The translations under genes were made by a program, and so were the position numbers. This document shows, piece by piece, positions 1 through 5,519 of a stretch of DNA of 8,012 nt. This DNA comes from an uncultured Porphyromonadaceae bacterium (GTDB lineage: Bacteria; Bacteroidota; Bacteroidia; Bacteroidales; Muribaculaceae), in contig CALJBF010000297.1 of assembly GCA_938027385.1 (NCBI GenBank), forward strand, positions 1-8,012. Direction: 5' to 3'. Numbering within the stretch: the stretch's first letter is position 1; every line of letters begins with the position of its first letter. The notes beneath the pieces were generated by a model that saw only the letters and a program-made list of their open reading frames with translations, was not told where the DNA came from and did no database searches.

Positions 1-490
1 CGGCCTTCAGCGGCATCACCTCGATGGTAAGGTTGTTGAAGTAAGGGCGGCACACCTGCAGCGCGCGTTCGAGATAGTCCACACCGGCCACACGCGGATT
101 CTCGCCTGTGACGATGAGCAGGTTCTCGAACGGCGCGAGGCGGCGTATAGCCCGGCACTCGTTCTCTATCTCCTCAGGCGTAAGCACCACGCGCGCCATC
201 TTGTTGTGGCGGTTGAACCCGCAGTACACGCACGAGTTGGTGCATGAGTTGGTGATATAGAGCGGCACGTACATCGACATTGTCTTGCCGAACCTGCGGC
301 GTGTGAGCTCGCGGCTGCGGTGCGCCATGGCCTCGATATACGGGGCCGCGGCAGGCGACACGAGTGCCATGAAGTCGTCGATGCCGGGACGGCGCGCCGC
401 CAGGGCACGTTCCACATCGGCGGCTGTCTTCGACATTATCGCCGCCGTGGTCTCGTCCCAGTCGTATTTCTGAAGTTCGTCTGAGAACAT
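1..490 (-). CDS. thiH: 2-iminoacetate synthase ThiH, N-terminal part (runs off left edge)
   Basis: Radical SAM enzyme that cleaves tyrosine to p-cresol and 2-iminoacetate (dehydroglycine), the glycine-derived precursor of the thiamine thiazole ring used by ThiG. The first 163 residues are visible, against about 370 for the family. The [4Fe-4S]/SAM motif CxxxCxxC is intact at C83, C87 and C90, in the context NSCTNSCVYCGFN. It is preceded by the typical FGKTMSMYVPLYI strand, and the segment GENPRVAGVDYL follows. The ATG at 490-488 is chosen because the reading frame from there matches the family N-terminus (SDELQKYDW) and lies only 2 nt after the thiG stop, which suggests translational coupling. 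It is the last visible gene of the TPP-riboswitch operon. In the Bacteroides arrangement thiC normally sits between thiG and thiH; here the two are adjacent. Identification is secure from the motif plus context. Confidence 0.96.
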   Translation of the reverse strand, partial: MFSDELQKYDWDETTAAIMSKTAADVERALAARRPGIDDFMALVSPAAAPYIEAMAHRSRELTRRRFGKTMSMYVPLYITNSCTNSCVYCGFNRHNKMARVVLTPEEIENECRAIRRLAPFENLLIVTGENPRVAGVDYLERALQVCRPYFNNLTIEVMPLKA

Positions 491-492
491 GG

Positions 493-1260
493 TCAGTCAA
501 GGAATGATGTTAACGGACTGCTGGCCTCGGCGTGGCGCGATACGGCACCCAGGCCGGCAAGCCAGGCGCGACGCCCGGCCTCAACGGCTCCGGCGAACGC
601 GCGGGCCATTTCTGCCGGATTCCCGGCCACGGCAATAGCTGTGTTGACAAGCACGGCGTCGGCGCCGAGTTCCATCACCTCTGCGGCATGCGACGGCGCG
701 CCCAGTCCGGCATCGACCACCACCGGCACACGGCTCTGCTCGACGATGATCTCTATCAGGTCGCGTGTGACCATCCCCTTGTTGGTGCCGATCGGCGCCG
801 CAAGGGGCATTACGGTCGCGGCGCCGGCCTCCTCAAGAAGTTTGCAGAGCACCGGGTCGGCCTGTATGTACGGCAGAACTACGAACCCCATGCGGGCAAG
901 TTCTTCGGTGGCCTTAAGTGTTTCTATCGGGTCGGGGAGCAGGTATTTCGGGTCGGGATGTATCTCAAGCTTGATGAAATCTGTCTCGAAAGCCTCGCGG
1001 GCAAGCTGTGCGGCCAGTACGGCCTCGGCGGCGTTGCGCACGCCCGAGGTGTTGGGGAGCAGATGTATGCCGGGGCGGCGCACATGCGCCAGCATGTCGT
1101 CGGCGGGGTCTGACATGTCAACTCGTTTCATGGCCAGTGTGACCATCTGCGTGCCTGATGCCTCGATGGCCTCGGCCATCTCGCGGTTTGAACGGAATTT
1201 GCCGGTGCCCACGAAGAGGCGCGAGGTGAACTCGCGGCCGGCAATTATGAGGTTATCCAT
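493..1260 (-). CDS. thiG: thiazole synthase ThiG
   Basis: Cytoplasmic TIM-barrel enzyme that condenses 1-deoxy-D-xylulose 5-phosphate, dehydroglycine and ThiS-thiocarboxylate into the thiazole phosphate carboxylate moiety of thiamine. The 255 residues match the usual family length. K97 in the strand DFIKLEIHPD is the expected Schiff-base lysine. The phosphate-binding segments MPLAAPIGTNKG (151-162) and DAGLGAPSHAAEVMELGADAVLVNTAIA (in 183-210) are present. The N-terminus (LIIAGREFTSRLFVGTGKF) is standard, fixing the ATG at 1260-1258. No clear Shine-Dalgarno sequence precedes it; the 87-nt spacer to thiE is filled by a 9-bp repeat. It is followed after 2 nt by thiH. The partners ThiS and ThiH are in the same operon. 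Confidence 0.97.
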   Translation of the reverse strand: MDNLIIAGREFTSRLFVGTGKFRSNREMAEAIEASGTQMVTLAMKRVDMSDPADDMLAHVRRPGIHLLPNTSGVRNAAEAVLAAQLAREAFETDFIKLEIHPDPKYLLPDPIETLKATEELARMGFVVLPYIQADPVLCKLLEEAGAATVMPLAAPIGTNKGMVTRDLIEIIVEQSRVPVVVDAGLGAPSHAAEVMELGADAVLVNTAIAVAGNPAEMARAFAGAVEAGRRAWLAGLGAVSRHAEASSPLTSFLD

Positions 1261-1265
1261 GGTGG

Positions 1266-1355
1266 GTAATGGGGTTTATGTGATGGATGTGACTTATGTA
1301 ACGAATGTAATTTATGTAACTTATGTGACGGATGTGGATTATGTGGCTCATGTTG
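1266..1355. repeat. Degenerate 9-bp tandem repeat between thiE and thiG
   Basis: On the plus strand an ATG recurs exactly every 9 bases at 1269, 1278, 1287, 1296, 1305, 1314, 1323, 1332, 1341 and 1350. The unit is roughly NNNATGTNN, with TTATGTGAC-like copies best preserved between 1275 and 1346. That makes nine good copies (1275-1355) plus a poor one at 1266-1274. In the sense of transcription the unit reads about TCACATAAG. The array fills the thiE-thiG spacer and runs into the last two codons of thiE. Because the period is a multiple of three, the plus strand reads through it as a YVT-like peptide, which I consider an artefact. Function unknown. Confidence 0.85.
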
Positions 1356-1965
1356 TCTTTAGGGCAGAAAGCATGGCGCGGGTCTCGGCCGAGGGGTCGG
1401 GCGCGGTCAGCAGCGCCCCCGAGACGGCCACACCGGTAATGTCGGTCTGAATGAGGGGGGCGATGTCAGAGGTGCCGATGCCCCCGATGGCAACCACGGG
1501 GAGGTCGCTCACGCGGCGGAACGCAGCCATGATACGCCGGTAACCTTCGAGCCCCAGCATAGGGCTGAGTTTCTCTTTTGTGGTTGTGAACCGGTAAGGC
1601 CCCAGGCCGATGTAGTCGGCTCCGGCGGTCACTGCGGCCAGCATGTCATCGAGGGTGTTGGCCGTCGCGCCGATTATGCGGTCAGAGCCGAGAATGCGTC
1701 GTGCCTCGGTCACAGGCATGTCGTTTTTGCCGAGATGCACACCGTCGGCACCGATGACCTCCACCAGTTCCACATGATCGTCAATAATCAGCGTGGCGCC
1801 GTAGTCGCGGCAAAGTGCGGCAAGCTCGCGACCCGTAGCCTCGATCTCGGCGGGGGGAACGTCCTTCATCCTGAGCTGTATCCAGCGACACCCCCCGTCA
1901 AGAACCGCCCGGGCGCCTGACAGCTCGTCAAAAACGCCCCGACGGTGTGTTATAAACTGCAACAT
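1348..1965 (-). CDS. thiE: thiamine phosphate synthase ThiE
   Basis: Joins HMP pyrophosphate to thiazole phosphate to give thiamine phosphate, the coupling step of the pathway. The 205-residue TIM barrel is family length. Visible signature segments are IQLRMKD (Q30, R32, K34; pyrophosphate binding), IIDDHVEL (D62/D63; metal and substrate binding), GADGVHLGKNDMPV (73-85), GATANT (99-104), YIGLGPYRFTTTKEK (118-132; the thiazole phosphate side), VVAIGGI (157-163) and GVAVSGALL (178-186). All the residues I know as important look intact, so this rather than the neighbouring paralogue is taken as the true coupling enzyme. The ATG at 1965-1963 lies inside the end of the upstream TenI-like gene (16-nt overlap), consistent with translational coupling. 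Confidence 0.96.
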   Translation of the reverse strand: MLQFITHRRGVFDELSGARAVLDGGCRWIQLRMKDVPPAEIEATGRELAALCRDYGATLIIDDHVELVEVIGADGVHLGKNDMPVTEARRILGSDRIIGATANTLDDMLAAVTAGADYIGLGPYRFTTTKEKLSPMLGLEGYRRIMAAFRRVSDLPVVAIGGIGTSDIAPLIQTDITGVAVSGALLTAPDPSAETRAMLSALKTT

Positions 1966-2516
1966 GACTTGTACTTATTGATCTGATTGAGATTTTCAAT
2001 TATGTTACCGTGCCAGAGATAGCCCAGGAAAGCCGCGCCGCCGAATCCGACGCGCGCCAACTCGGGTAACCTGTCGGGAGTGACGCCTCCGAGAGCCACA
2101 ATGCGGCTGTCGACCCGGCCTCGCAGAGTGTCGAGGTCGAACGCCGCGGCATAGCCCTGCTTTGAAATGCTGTCGTATATCGGACTGAGGAAACAATAGT
2201 CAGCCGGCTGACGTGTCTCGTCAAGCGTATGGCAGCTGCGGCTCACCGTTCCCGAAAAACCGTCGGGCACCACCGGATTACGGGCATTGAGATGCACCCC
2301 CGTACCGTAGAGAGCGGCAAGCTGATGGTGGTCATGCAGCGACAGGCGCGCACGCAACTCCACGGGCACCTGCACGACAAGCCTCTCCACCGCCCGGACA
2401 TCGGCACCGGGCTTGCGTATATGCACACGGTCTATTATCCCCGAGGCGAGCATGGCGGTGACCAGCTCACCCTCGGCGGCAAAAAAACCGGGCAGTGTGA
2501 CGGCGAGGCATCTCAT
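1950..2516 (-). CDS. TenI/ThiE-like protein (probable thiazole tautomerase or ThiE paralogue)
   Basis: A 188-residue ThiE/TenI-superfamily barrel, the second such gene in the operon. TenI isomerises the thiazole product of ThiG to the aromatic tautomer; members of this family lacking that activity also exist. Visible segments are VHIRKPG (31-37), replacing QLRxK of ThiE, SLHDHHQLA (59-67), GVHLNARN (73-80), SRSCHTLDE (92-100), DYCFLSPIYDSISKQGY (106-122), VALGGVTPDRL (140-150) and GGAAFLGYLW (159-168). By eye alignment the residue matching the B. subtilis TenI catalytic His122 is a proline (P112), so tautomerase function is uncertain. The ATG at 2516-2514 gives the family-like N-terminus MRCLAVTLPG; a longer frame from 2618 would overlap thiS and adds unrelated residues. 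It starts 16 nt after thiS and overlaps thiE by 16 nt. Bacteroides thiamine operons also carry a second ThiE-like gene. Confidence 0.85.
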   Translation of the reverse strand: MRCLAVTLPGFFAAEGELVTAMLASGIIDRVHIRKPGADVRAVERLVVQVPVELRARLSLHDHHQLAALYGTGVHLNARNPVVPDGFSGTVSRSCHTLDETRQPADYCFLSPIYDSISKQGYAAAFDLDTLRGRVDSRIVALGGVTPDRLPELARVGFGGAAFLGYLWHGNIIENLNQINKYKSCCSL

Positions 2517-2532
2517 TGTCAACCGCTGACTG

Positions 2533-2733
2533 TCAGCCACCGCAGACGGCTTTAATGACGGTAAGGGTGTCGCCCTCGGCAAGATGCGTCGAGGGCCATG
2601 CGGCACGTGGCACCACACGATTGTTGAGGGCCACGGCGACCCCTGCCGGACCTATGCCCCGCGATTCAAGAATTTCAGAAAGTGTCTGGGTTTCGCCGAC
2701 CTCGGCAGGCTCTCTGTTGATGTATATCTTCAT
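2533..2733 (-). CDS. thiS: sulfur carrier protein ThiS
   Basis: Small ubiquitin-fold protein whose C-terminal glycine is adenylated by ThiF and converted to a thiocarboxylate that gives sulfur to ThiG. The 66-residue product begins MKIYINREPAEV and ends with the diagnostic Gly-Gly (KAVCGG). The internal segments TLSEILESRGI, VAVALNNRVVPR and LAEGDTLTVIKAV fit the family closely. The ATG at 2733-2731 is chosen because it gives the standard N-terminus; the open frame extends upstream to 2853, but that part lies within the riboswitch. It is the first gene of the operon, 48 nt after the aptamer, with no obvious Shine-Dalgarno sequence in the AT-rich leader. ThiF is not in the window. Confidence 0.96.
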   Translation of the reverse strand: MKIYINREPAEVGETQTLSEILESRGIGPAGVAVALNNRVVPRAAWPSTHLAEGDTLTVIKAVCGG

Positions 2734-2781
2734 GATACGATACGGTGAAATATAACAGAGCGTGCCCTCGGTCAAGGCTAT

Positions 2782-2863
2782 GAACAAAGTCCTTTCGGCG
2801 GTACTGACCGCATCAGGTTCATAGGGTATGATCTCAGCCCCGCGCCGGGGCACCCCTCTATTC
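2782..2863 (-). promoter_or_regulatory. TPP riboswitch (THI element) upstream of thiS
   Basis: The minus strand shows the conserved core in order: GGGGTGCC (from 2856), a short CCCC/GGGG P3 hairpin, GGGCTGAGA (TGAGA at 2836-2832), ATACCC, GAACCTGATG (the CTGAT signature), a GCGGT/ACCGC hairpin and CCGAAAGGA. P1 can be drawn as GAATAGAG (2863-2856) with CTTTGTTC (2789-2782), eight pairs including two G-U. Known function is binding thiamine pyrophosphate and repressing thiamine genes. The expression platform is less clear. A 5-bp hairpin, GCCTT/AGGGC, at 2778-2764 is not followed by a T-run, so a simple intrinsic terminator is not evident and translational control is possible. Confidence 0.96.
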
Positions 2864-2875
2864 GGTATGTCACCG

Positions 2876-2908
2876 CAAATATACGCAAAATCCCGTTTCC
2901 CCGGCCAA
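2876..2908 (-). promoter_or_regulatory. Probable Bacteroidota-type promoter for the thi operon
   Basis: On the minus strand TATATTTG (2883-2876) matches the Bacteroidota -7 consensus TAnnTTTG exactly. A TTG at 2908-2906 lies 22 nt upstream, near the place of the -33 TTTG element, although the spacing is at the long side. Transcription would start roughly 2870-2865, just before the first strand of riboswitch P1, which is what one expects for a riboswitch leader. Predicted only from motif and position. Confidence 0.65.
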
Positions 2909-2954
2909 CTTTCCCCGTATTTTTATCTAAGGGAACGCCCACGGTCAGGGAGCA

Positions 2955-3581
2955 TCAGCGCAGGAAACGTTTGGCGCGGAAAAAGAGGCCGAACGAGAGC
3001 CCCACATTCCAGTTGCGTGCCGGATATGTGAGGTAATTCAGGTAACCGCTCACCGAGGCGAACGGCAGATTGTAGACCAGATTAAGTTCGCCTATGAAAC
3101 CGGGGTTCCGGAACCAGCCGCCATAGACGGCTCCCACACCGTCAGCAGCGCGCTCGATGCGGCGGAAAGGCAGGAACAGATTGGCCGACAGACGCACCTG
3201 CGCGTTCTGTATGGGGTGCCATATCGGCGTGAGTCCCAAGGCCACGAAAGAGTTGGCGCGGAAAGCCTTGTTGAAAATCGCCGCAGTCGAGGCCGTCGGG
3301 CTGAAGTCAGGCGCGTTCACCAGCGACGCATAATAAGTATTGAGCAGCTTGCGCGTCGAGAAAAGCACGTCGCCGCTCGTGCCGAGAGTGAAATGGCGCC
3401 CCAGAGGCACATAATGCTCGAAAGTACCCTCGGCCTGCATCCAGTGCTGCCCCTTGTCATACTCTATCACCGGGGCATCATACTCTTTCTCGCAATAATT
3501 GTATTTACCCAGCACCTGCATGGCGGTTACATTGAAGAATGTGCCCGACGAGGCGAAATTGCGGTTGTTCAGCGTATTATA
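2955..3581 (-). pseudogene. 3' part of the patatin/Omp85 gene, cut off by an in-frame TAG
   Basis: This stretch is in the same frame as the patatin gene and continues it directly after the TAG at 3584-3582. It reads YNTLNNRNFASSG and onwards through about 208 residues to a TGA at 2957-2955. The content is outer-membrane beta-barrel: alternating hydrophobic and polar strands (for example FVALGLTPIWHP, VRLSANLFLPF, FIGELNLVYNLPF, WNVGLSFGLFF), ending FFRAKRFLR like related barrels. The first ATG after the break is at 3521, but starting there would remove a barrel strand and leave no signal peptide, so an independent gene is unlikely. If the TAG were read as an amino acid the complete protein would be 779 residues. 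Its presence as open frame suggests a recent mutation, a sequence error or readthrough. Confidence 0.8.
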
Positions 3582-5294
3582 CTAGAACACCGCAGACGCC
3601 TGCCCGAGCGACATCCATGTGCGCACGTTTCCCGACGCGCGGAAATCGCCGGCATCGCTGGCATAGAACTTGTCTTCCTGGCGGCCGCCCCCGGCACTGA
3701 CGCGAATCAGCCCCTTGCGCCCTACGGCCCATCCGAAGTTAAGTCGCCCGAAACCGTCGTGATGGGTTATGAACGTAGGCGACGAGTCATCGTAAAACAG
3801 TTTGTCGCTCTCGTAATATTTCTGTCGCGAGATTACCGCCTCCACGCCGAATGCCATGGGGCGTTTCTTATTCAGAAAGATTCGGCCCTCAAGCTGCCCT
3901 GCCATATAGCTCTGCCCTATCCAACCCATCAGACGTGCCTCGGTAGAGCGGAACGACATTGACGAGTAATCGGCCGACAGGAAGATGAACGAGTTACTCG
4001 ACGATGTGAGGTATCCGCCGGCACCTATGCCGAAATTGTTCTTGTAGGTAGCGTCGAGATCAAGGGTAAACAGACCGTCGGTGGCGTCGTAATGTGCCAC
4101 AGGCATGAGGTTACTCAGTCGCCCCGGCGACAGGGCACGGTAATACGAGAGCCTGGCGTGCTGTATGCCGAAGGTGTCGGCATCGTTGTATTGAAACAGA
4201 TGCGTCAGGTACTCGTCCTGGGCGCGCGTGCCACCGCGCACCGATACCGAATCGAATCGCAGATAGGGCGACGACGACTTGAACACCTCGCGGCGCAGGC
4301 GCCGTGTTTCTGGCGACATGCGGCTTGTGACGCGCGTCTTGATGCTGTCGATCATCTGCATGGTATGGTCGTAGCCTATCTGGTACAGCTCGCGGGCTTT
4401 CCCCCAGTCAAGCAGTCCGAACTTCGACACATCGAAATGCACGTATATGCCTTCGTCGGCGGGGATGCTGTAATCCTGCGCCACGATGGCCATGTTCTCG
4501 ATGGTGTTGATGATGTTGGTGGGGTCTGACTCGGGAGCGGTGGAGTGCACGTCGAAACCGATCATGATGTCGGGGGCGAAATCAGACCGCATCACGTCGA
4601 CGGGGAAGTTATCATAAAGGCCGCCGTCGTAGACGTAGGTGCTGTCGATCTGTATCGGAGCGAAAACGCACGGGAAAGTCATCGAGGCACGAATGGCGTG
4701 CGACAGCTCGCCCGACCGCAACACGATCTTGCGCTTTTCGGCGATGTCAGAGGTGACACAGCGGAAAGGCACGAAAAGATTGTCGAAATTGCCGCCGCAC
4801 TGCGCCGTATAGCCCGAGAACAGCTCCATGAAACCGAAATTCATGGGCAGAGGCGAAATCAGCGACGAGGGCATCAGCCCCGGGGCGCGGTTGGTGGAGT
4901 CATTGCGGCTGAGGTTTATGTTCACGTCGGCAAACGACGGAGTCATCGGTTTCTGAAGGAAGTAGTATGTCAGCTCTGGGTCAATCTGGCCCGTGGACCA
5001 GTAGCTGAACTCGCGCGAGGCGATGAGATCCATCATCTCTGCCGGCGTATAGCCGCAGGCATAGAGGCCGCTGACGATAGCGCCCATAGACGTGCCGGCA
5101 ACATAGTCAATCGGTATGCCGTTGTCTTCAAGCGCCTGGATGGCGCCGATATGGGCAATGCCCTTGGCGCCTCCGCCGCTGAGCACCACGCCCACAGACT
5201 GACCGGTCGGCAACGGTTTTACCTCGCCGGCCCACATACATACTGAAATCACAGACACGATTGCCGCGGCAACCGCATTTAACGAGGCTCTCAT
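3582..5294 (-). CDS. patatin-like phospholipase with POTRA and truncated Omp85-type barrel (PlpD-like)
   Basis: The 570-residue product begins with a likely signal peptide (1 to about 23: a hydrophobic run followed by MWAGE). The patatin domain spans about 32-250 and has the oxyanion loop GGGAKG (40-45), the nucleophile elbow GTSMG (S69) and the DGG motif with catalytic D223. A POTRA-like module (about 345-412) follows, then barrel strands from about 413. This is the type Vd autotransporter/PlpD layout, in which a lipid hydrolase is fused to a surface-antigen (Omp85) barrel. Complete Bacteroidota relatives run to about 750-780 residues. Here a TAG at 3584-3582 ends the frame with roughly half the barrel missing. 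The ATG at 5294-5292 is chosen because it supplies the signal peptide. The catalytic residues are intact, but the truncated product probably cannot insert in the outer membrane. It stands alone, after a 225-nt repeat-rich spacer. Confidence 0.9.
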   Translation of the reverse strand: MRASLNAVAAAIVSVISVCMWAGEVKPLPTGQSVGVVLSGGGAKGIAHIGAIQALEDNGIPIDYVAGTSMGAIVSGLYACGYTPAEMMDLIASREFSYWSTGQIDPELTYYFLQKPMTPSFADVNINLSRNDSTNRAPGLMPSSLISPLPMNFGFMELFSGYTAQCGGNFDNLFVPFRCVTSDIAEKRKIVLRSGELSHAIRASMTFPCVFAPIQIDSTYVYDGGLYDNFPVDVMRSDFAPDIMIGFDVHSTAPESDPTNIINTIENMAIVAQDYSIPADEGIYVHFDVSKFGLLDWGKARELYQIGYDHTMQMIDSIKTRVTSRMSPETRRLRREVFKSSSPYLRFDSVSVRGGTRAQDEYLTHLFQYNDADTFGIQHARLSYYRALSPGRLSNLMPVAHYDATDGLFTLDLDATYKNNFGIGAGGYLTSSSNSFIFLSADYSSMSFRSTEARLMGWIGQSYMAGQLEGRIFLNKKRPMAFGVEAVISRQKYYESDKLFYDDSSPTFITHHDGFGRLNFGWAVGRKGLIRVSAGGGRQEDKFYASDAGDFRASGNVRTWMSLGQASAVF

Positions 5295-5341
5295 ACTACT
5301 ACTTGATTATTGACTGTTGGAACCGTGCGCCCTACCCGCAC

Positions 5342-5514
5342 CCGGGCGGTCTGTTACCGGTGGAGAGTGTTGCAGAACTCGGTTTTCGCTTGATGAGTAG
5401 GGACATCGCTTTGCGATGTTGGGCTGGTTATCAACGAGATAATCTAACATGCCAAAGGCATGTCCCTACAATTCGGGGAGAGTGGCAACATTCCTGCCTT
5501 AGCAGACCGCCCGG
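5342..5514. repeat. Long imperfect inverted repeat flanking a cloverleaf core
   Basis: A perfect 12-bp inverted repeat, CCGGGCGGTCTG (5342-5353) and CAGACCGCCCGG (5503-5514), bounds the element. Inside it GTGTTGC (5367-5373) can pair with GCAACAT (5485-5491, one G-U in RNA). Inside that is the structured core at 5397-5469. An 8-bp direct repeat GGAGAGTG occurs at 5362-5369 and 5477-5484. The right arm ends 5 bp from the stop codon of the coiled-coil gene. It occupies most of the 225-bp gene-free spacer 5295-5519. It could be a MITE/REP-type mobile repeat, a transcription terminator region for the upstream gene, or both. No transposase is present. Confidence 0.8.
5397..5469. repeat. REP-like cloverleaf: outer stem with three hairpins
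   Basis: The outer stem is GTAGGG (5397-5402) with CCCTAC (5464-5469). Within it, hairpin 1 is ACATCGC-TTT-GCGATGT (5403-5419), hairpin 2 is GGTTATC-AACGA-GATAATC (5426-5444, one G-U) and hairpin 3 is ACATGCC-AAA-GGCATGT (5447-5463). Hairpins 1 and 3 abut the outer stem with no gap, so a compact four-way junction is possible on either strand. The alternative pairing GTAGGGACAT with ATGTCCCTAC (10 bp) also exists. The sequence is not a tRNA: loops are three or five bases and no CCA end is seen. The pattern resembles REP/REPIN palindromes. Confidence 0.8.
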
Positions 5515-5519
5515 CCGGG

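Noticed and set aside
641..1450. Plus-strand open frame containing a YVT-type repeat peptide
   Set aside because: It lies opposite thiG and thiE, and the repeat peptide is simply the 9-bp array read in frame; the rest has no family resemblance.
1950..2618. Longer start for the TenI-like gene at 2618
   Set aside because: The added 34 residues overlap thiS coding sequence and do not resemble the family; ATG at 2516 gives a proper first beta strand.
2533..2853. Longer thiS start at 2853
   Set aside because: The extra 40 codons coincide with the TPP riboswitch and its leader; the 66-residue form has the standard ThiS N-terminus.
2955..3521. Independent small gene starting at ATG 3521
   Set aside because: Same frame as the patatin gene, no signal peptide, and the coding sense continues upstream of this ATG to the TAG; best read as the severed barrel end.
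4545..5246. Long plus-strand open frame opposite the patatin domain
   Set aside because: Rich in His, Arg and Ala, as expected of antisense of a GC-rich gene; the minus strand has unmistakable patatin motifs.
5397..5469. tRNA or tRNA-like gene
   Set aside because: A cloverleaf can be drawn, but loops of 3 and 5 bases, no 7-base anticodon loop, no T-loop consensus and no acceptor of proper length rule out a tRNA.
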